NCBI RefSeq assembly: GCF_040802235.1
Contig: NC_133166.1
Coordinates: 114,776,991 to 114,840,990, forward strand
Direction of reading: 5' to 3'
Origin: Manis javanica
Taxonomy: Eukaryota > Chordata > Mammalia > Pholidota > Manidae
Length of the DNA stretch: 64,000 bases
Shown: piece after piece, positions 59,131 through 64,000 of the stretch
How the letters are laid out: each line of letters starts with the position of its first letter
How positions within the stretch are numbered: position 1 is the first letter of the stretch
The notes under the pieces: generated by a model
What the model saw: only the letters and a program-made list of their open reading frames with translations
Databases searched by the model: none
What the model was told of the DNA's origin: nothing
Made by a program: the position numbers and the translations under genes

Positions 59131-61404
59131 TTCTTAGTTCCCAGCCCCTTTTGCTTGCATCCTACTCACAGACTCATGCCTGCCCCTTGGATCTGTCAGG
59201 TGGCACTCTCCTTGAGGACTGACCTCTGGTTTTCCTATTCAGTGATGGCTCATCTTGCCTTGTATTCCCCTGGGCAGCACCCTACTCAACCCAGACTACC
59301 CCTGACCTGGAGGAGGGTGGAGTCAGATAGCCTCCTCCACCGGGTGGGGAGCATTTACACCTGTCATGGACTTTGTCAGCCTCCTGGATGATGCTTTCCC
59401 TGCTTGCCGAACTCATACTCAACCTTCAGAACCCCAGTGATCCCTCCTCATCCTGCATGCCATTTCTGCATCACGTACATCTGGGTTCAGAGTTCCCTTC
59501 TGTGTGTCTTACCTCATCTCATTAGAGCTCCCACCAGACCCTATCACGATGGCCACTTACATGTGTGTTGGTCCACCGGTCCCTTTATGATGACAGAGAC
59601 TCTTGTTATCATCTTCACCCTGGTGCCTCCCATAGGGCCACAGAGAGTGGGCACAGTACCTGGTAAGATGCTCTTTGAATGTGGGGCTTAGGCTTGTCAC
59701 CTTTGACAGGTCCACCTTTGACAGGTGCGGTGAGGACCATCTGCAGGGACAGAGAGGGAGCTGGCCACTTTTAGGCCAAATGAGAGAATAATTTTTTTTT
59801 TGGATTCTTAATCATCTGGCTTTTAAAAACTAGAGCCGCCAAAGGCCCTGGATAACCTCAGCCTTCAGTCCCTTTTGCTTTTTATTTGCAGTCATGACTG
59901 TCTTTAAGAAATACATTTATTAACATTTTTTAAGTTACAGAAGCTATATATATCCTTACCATACCAAACATCAAACAAATGGCTGTAGTTTAGGGTTTGA
60001 AATACAAAACCTGGTATTAAAAATGAACTAACTCCATAATAACTGAACTCAGCTCTCTAGCCCATGATCCTGCTCAATGGCAGCCAAATCCCTGTATTGC
60101 CAATTTAATGTTGGGCACTTTCCATTACACTTACAGTCTCTGAGAAAGTTTTTCTTCTTTTTCTGACTCTGGCTAACAGTAGGAAATTCACTGCACTTTG
60201 AAACCCAGTGCAACATTTAATTAATAGTCATGTAGCAAATTTCCATCAAATAACAATGTGATGCACTTGATGTTTTATCTTCTCTTGCAATTTTCTCTTC
60301 TATTCCCGCTGTTTGGAGTCTATTCTGTTGTGTCCATTCACGGAATTTCACGAACCCCTAATGGGTCTTAAGTCCGTTTCTCTCCCTGCCCCTTCTCCTC
60401 TTCTTGCAGGGGAGATGCTGACTCTGGGTTGAGGTGTGGCTCCAGCACCAGGAAATGGCCACATAGTCCCTGCGTCTTCCTTCCACGTCCTCCGCCTGAG
60501 GGGGGCTCACCCGGCAGCTCCTGGGCGTCGGCCTCTGTCCAGTGCTGGCGGTTGCTGACCAGGGCCTGCACAGGCTTCTCTCTGTCAACGGGTTAACAGG
60601 CCACACAAAGGCTGACTGTGTCCTCCTTTCCAGGCTCCAGGCCTTTGGGGCCCAAGCTAGGATTCTTAGGGAGCTCAGGAAAGCTCTTCCTTTCAGAAGC
60701 ACTTCCTTCGACGTGGGGTGCAGAAGCGGTGGCAGGGGCTCCCGCACAGCTTCCTGAGGCCGGAGGGCTCAGACGGGCCCCCTTACCTGTCTCGTTTTAC
60801 CTCAGGCATGGCTTGGAAGCTCTCCCCGAGGCTTGTAGGCCTCCCAGGCTCCTACGATGAGGTGGGGGACTGTGGTGTTGGAGCATGTCTCAGGTCCCTA
60901 GAGCTTCTTTTCCCAGCAGGAAACTGCCTACCTCCTCCCACACCTCCTTTCCACTGGGAAAACTTTGCTGTGAGCTCTGCAAGGCTTGAAGCCCTTCATT
61001 TCTCAACAACCTCTTCTCCCTCAGAAAGCCCCAGAGTAGAAAGCCCCTATGGGAAGAAAGCTTGTTCTCAAAGGCTATGTTTCTGTTGTGGGCTTTGAAA
61101 AAGTCTGATCTGGAGCTGGAAGCTGAGCAGTGACTTCTTTGTCTCCCTGTACCTGCCCTCCCAGTGGCCAGTGCGTGTGGTGGGTGTGGGTGTGGGTGTG
61201 GGCCGGAGGGAAGAGGAAAAACGAGAGGAAAAACAAAAACATCTGCAGAATCAAAATAATACTCTTCTACACAGATCAAGTGAAAGCCCCAGGCTCCCAG
61301 CCCCACTGTGCCCTGTAAAGGTAAGCACATTTATCAGGTGTTTGCTTAAGCATTTGCAGAGAAATATATGCACATGGATTTCTGTGTCTACGTACAAAGT
61401 TTGC
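59131..61404. other. Intergenic, no gene seen
   Basis: Contains a diverged L2-like stretch near 59.2-59.7 kb and a direct repeat of ccacctttgacaggt-type units at 59.70-59.73 kb. Frames at 60.4-61.3 kb overlap on both strands and look spurious. Confidence 0.55.
61168..61206. repeat. GT-rich simple repeat
   Basis: A short run of GTGGGTGTGGGTGTGGGTGT type units. Confidence 0.8.
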
Positions 61405-61580
61405 GATGGCTTTTTACCGTTTAGAGCCTGGGTTCAAACCCCCATCGTTATTTACTAAGTGTGCAACCTTGGGAAAAGTAGATAGCCTCGCTAAGACTCA
61501 ATTTTCTCATCTGTAAAATGGGGATAACAATAATAACTAACTCACAGAGTTGTGAAATTGCATATAGGGAGAGCCTAGCA
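61405..61580 (+). repeat. MIR SINE
   Basis: MIR core and 3' part: cctgggttcaaacccccatc, ctcatctgtaaaatggggat, aactcacagagttgtgaaat. Confidence 0.8.
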
Positions 61581-61639
61581 CTAGGGAGAGCCTAGTGATG
61601 AGTGCTAGGCAGCTTTAGCGGTGTTCGCTGCGCTGTTTG

Positions 61640-62100
61640 TCCGCTCCATGCTTTTCCTCTGTCGCAGAGTATTCTGTTGTATGGACGCATCATAGTCTCC
61701 TGCTGATAGACCCAAGTTGTTTCTAATTTTTGTTATTACAGATAATATGCAATGAGCACACTGTGCATTTTTATTTTAAGTTACAGCCAAATTGCCTCCT
61801 GCAAAGACTGCACCATCTTAAGACTACTGCCAACACTACCTAGTTCCCTACACCCTCACCAATACTGGGCACCATCAGTTTGGTAGGTGAGGTGATGATG
61901 GTTTATTGTTGTTTTAATTTGCATTTCTTTGGTAACAGGGTGGTCAGGCAGCTCTTCATTTGAGTTTGACCTGTTAGCTCCTCTCCTGTGATGTGTCAGT
62001 TTCCTTTTTTTCCCATTTATAGGAGTTCTTATGTATTCTGGCTACAAATCATTTCCTGGTTTTATATATTGCAAATATTTTCTCCTGGACTGTTTCTTGT
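61640..62100 (-). mobile_element. Old L1 ORF2 3' segment, antisense
   Basis: The plus strand reads as antisense of L1 ORF2: ccctcaccaatactgggcacc, gttgttttaatttgcatttc, gttgtatggacgcatcatag. Inactive. Confidence 0.75.
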
Positions 62101-62104
62101 TTTT

Positions 62105-62700
62105 TTTCTTTTTTAATACACTCTTTCATTTAGAATAGTTTTAGGTTTGCAGAAGATTTGCGGAGGTAGAACAGAGAGTTCGCTTATGCACCCACACTCA
62201 GTTTCCTCTATTATTAACACCTTACATTAGGACAGTACAACTGTCATGCTTAATTGACCAATATTTACACAGTACTGTTAGTTCAAGTCCAGACTTTTTC
62301 CAATTTCCTTAGTACGTAGCCTCAGGCCCTTTTTTCTGTCCCAGGACCCCACCCAGGACGCCACGTTGTATTTAGTCTCCGTGACTTATGCTCCTCTTAG
62401 TTGTGAGTTTCTAAGACTTTCCTTGTTATTTTATGACCTTGGCGGTTTTGAGGGAGACTGGTAAGTAGTCTGACCATTATGTATTCTGTAGAATGTCCCT
62501 CAATTCGGATTTCTCTGTTTTCTCATGAGTAGACAGGGGTGATGGGTTTTGGGGAGAAGATCATAGAGATAAAGTGCCATTTTCATCCTATCACTTATCA
62601 CTGGTGATACTGACCTTGATCACCTGACGGAGGTAGCATTTTGCTGGTTTCTCCATCAAATTTCTTTTATTTACCCACTTCTTATCTGTTAATGGTGTTT
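62105..62700. mobile_element. Ancient L1-derived 3' segment
   Basis: Similar to 1680-2110 over cccaggaccccacccaggac, gactttccttgtt, gtagaatgtccctcaattcgg and ggtgatgggttttggggag. The remainder (gatactgaccttgatcacctg) is typical of the same old mammalian repeat. Confidence 0.65.
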
Positions 62701-63689
62701 ACGGTGGCTTTTCATGTGGAAGTTTGACATGATCGTCTTAGAGCTGGAAGGCCCTTCATCTAAGGGGCAGCAGCGGTGGCACCAGCAGCTGCGAGGTAGC
62801 GAGACTCCTGAAGCACCTCGCCCCTGGCTAAGGGCTTCCCACTCACCTCGCCGACTCCTGGGGACAGCCCATCATGTTGGTCCCCTTATTGTCTCCGTGT
62901 CACAGATGAGACAACTTCCCACGGTTAGCCATACCAGAGTCTGCAAGTGGCCAGGTCATGATTCATACCCAACTCTAGACACAGTTGTTTGGATGCACAA
63001 AACGAGGCCCAGAGAAGGGATGCTTGAGCCTTCCCTGCAAGCTGGTAGCTCTGCCAGGCCATGTTATGACCCCAGTGAATCAGTAGCTGTTTCTCACACT
63101 GCTGCCCTGGCCTCAGCCCCACGCCTTTGGCCACTGTGGCTTCTAGCTCCCCTGGGCGAAGGGACCCAGACTTCCCAGCAAATAAACACCACCCACAGAT
63201 TTCCAAATATACAGAGATAAGTGTTCCTTCCTGCCTCAGCTGGGGCTGGCTGGAGCTCCAAACATCCCACCAGGCTTCTGCTCCTTGTGGTATCAGGTTG
63301 CAGGTCCTGAGTCCTCACTGAACCAGCATGTGCCCTCTGCTGTATGGTGGAGGGGAAAGGCACACCACGAGGTGGGGGTGGGAAGGGGACATCACTGTCA
63401 TTTTCATCAACAGTAGCACTGGCAGTGTGGCTAACAGCCACACGCAGGCTGGGGTGAATTTTCCACGCTTCACATTTTATGAAGCAATTGTGAACAAAGT
63501 CTTCACAGTCATCTTGGACAATAGCGTCTTCATCATCAGACAGAACCCCCTTGTGAGTCGTCTCACGGGGCTGTCACCAGCACCCGGACCCCCAATCTCA
63601 GATCCAGGGCAGTGAATCAGGGTACAGAGCTGCTGGGGTGTGTTAGCCATCTCCACATAGTCACCACTTACAAAGAGGATTGCTTTTGA
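62701..63689. other. Intergenic, nothing assigned
   Basis: A plus-strand frame of 168 codons (62714-63220) overlaps minus-strand frames and shows no domain. A CTCF-like sequence (13 of 14 consensus positions) lies at 63330-63343 on the minus strand. Confidence 0.5.
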
Positions 63690-64000
63690 AGAACACTCGA
63701 TGATGGAGACTTTTAAACATATACAAAATTAGGCAGTCTCCATCACCCGGCTTCAGCAGTTAGCGGCTCAGGCCTGATCTTGCTTCCTGTACATTCCTGT
63801 CCATTTCCCTCACCTTTAAGGCAAATCCCAGATGTTGTATCATTCCACCCACAAAAAGTAAGATTAATCTAAAAGAGTCTTTCCTTAATATAATTTTAAT
63901 ACCATTTTCACCCATAAAAGAGGAACAGTTCTATATTGTTAAATATCTGGTCACTGTTCAAAGTTCCAGATGCTTCATAAATATTTTATTAAAAAATAGT
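63690..64000. mobile_element. Ancient L1-like segment running off the window
   Basis: The pattern aaattaggcagtctccatcacccggcttcagcagtta, aaggcaaatcccagatgttg and taatataattttaataccat resembles an old L1 region common in mammals. It continues past the window end. Confidence 0.5.

Noticed and set aside
45000-64000. Exons of C11orf86, RCE1 or PC
   Set aside because: No matching protein segments in any frame.
1-64000. CRISPR arrays, bacterial operons or phage genes
   Set aside because: The window is mammalian. No regularly spaced repeats or prokaryotic gene structure are present.

Overview
The window looks like nuclear DNA from a placental mammal. It has two multi-exon protein genes with GT-AG introns, two promoter CpG islands, and long non-coding stretches filled with ancient mammalian repeats (MIR, L2, old L1, MLT1-type LTRs). 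Both genes are recognisable and lie on the minus strand: SYT12 (synaptotagmin-12), then RHOD (Rho-family GTPase). The same neighbour pair occurs on human 11q13.2, between the PC/C11orf86 side and KDM2A. I see no Alu, B1/B2, bovine, carnivore or equid tRNA-type SINEs. The younger repeats are 5'-truncated L1 copies sharing one 3' end, and solitary LTRs. Sparse SINEs plus this L1 tail remind me of pangolin-like laurasiatherians, but that is a low-confidence guess.

Layout. 1-12.0 kb: intergenic DNA downstream of RHOD, with old repeats, a clean L1 insertion at 3.2-4.4 kb and a predicted CTCF site at 6.75 kb. 12.4-19.1 kb: RHOD, five coding exons that join exactly into 210 codons plus stop. 18.9-19.5 kb: RHOD CpG island. 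19.5-24.6 kb: intergenic. 24.6-44.5 kb: SYT12, with seven coding exons (26626-38974) joining exactly into 421 codons plus stop, a probable non-coding first exon at 44.27-44.52 kb, and a strong CpG island. 44.7-64 kb: intergenic DNA with MLT1 LTRs, three solitary LTRs of one family, and several L1 and L2 remnants. No exon of KDM2A, C11orf86, RCE1 or PC is visible.

The two genes are arranged head to tail, with about 7.5 kb from the SYT12 stop to the RHOD start. I see no sign that their products act together. RHOD is a membrane-bound regulator of actin and endosome dynamics. SYT12 is a membrane-anchored double-C2 protein of secretory vesicles. Each appears to use its own CpG-island promoter.

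I found no novel gene system. The most interesting observations are structural. One solitary LTR has its TATA region replaced by a near-copy of DNA lying just outside it. A 163-bp A-tailed retroposed insert made of two related halves sits inside an L1 in a SYT12 intron. A roughly 90-bp local duplication lies in two RHOD introns. RHOD also carries a valine at switch II position 76, where an acidic residue is usual.
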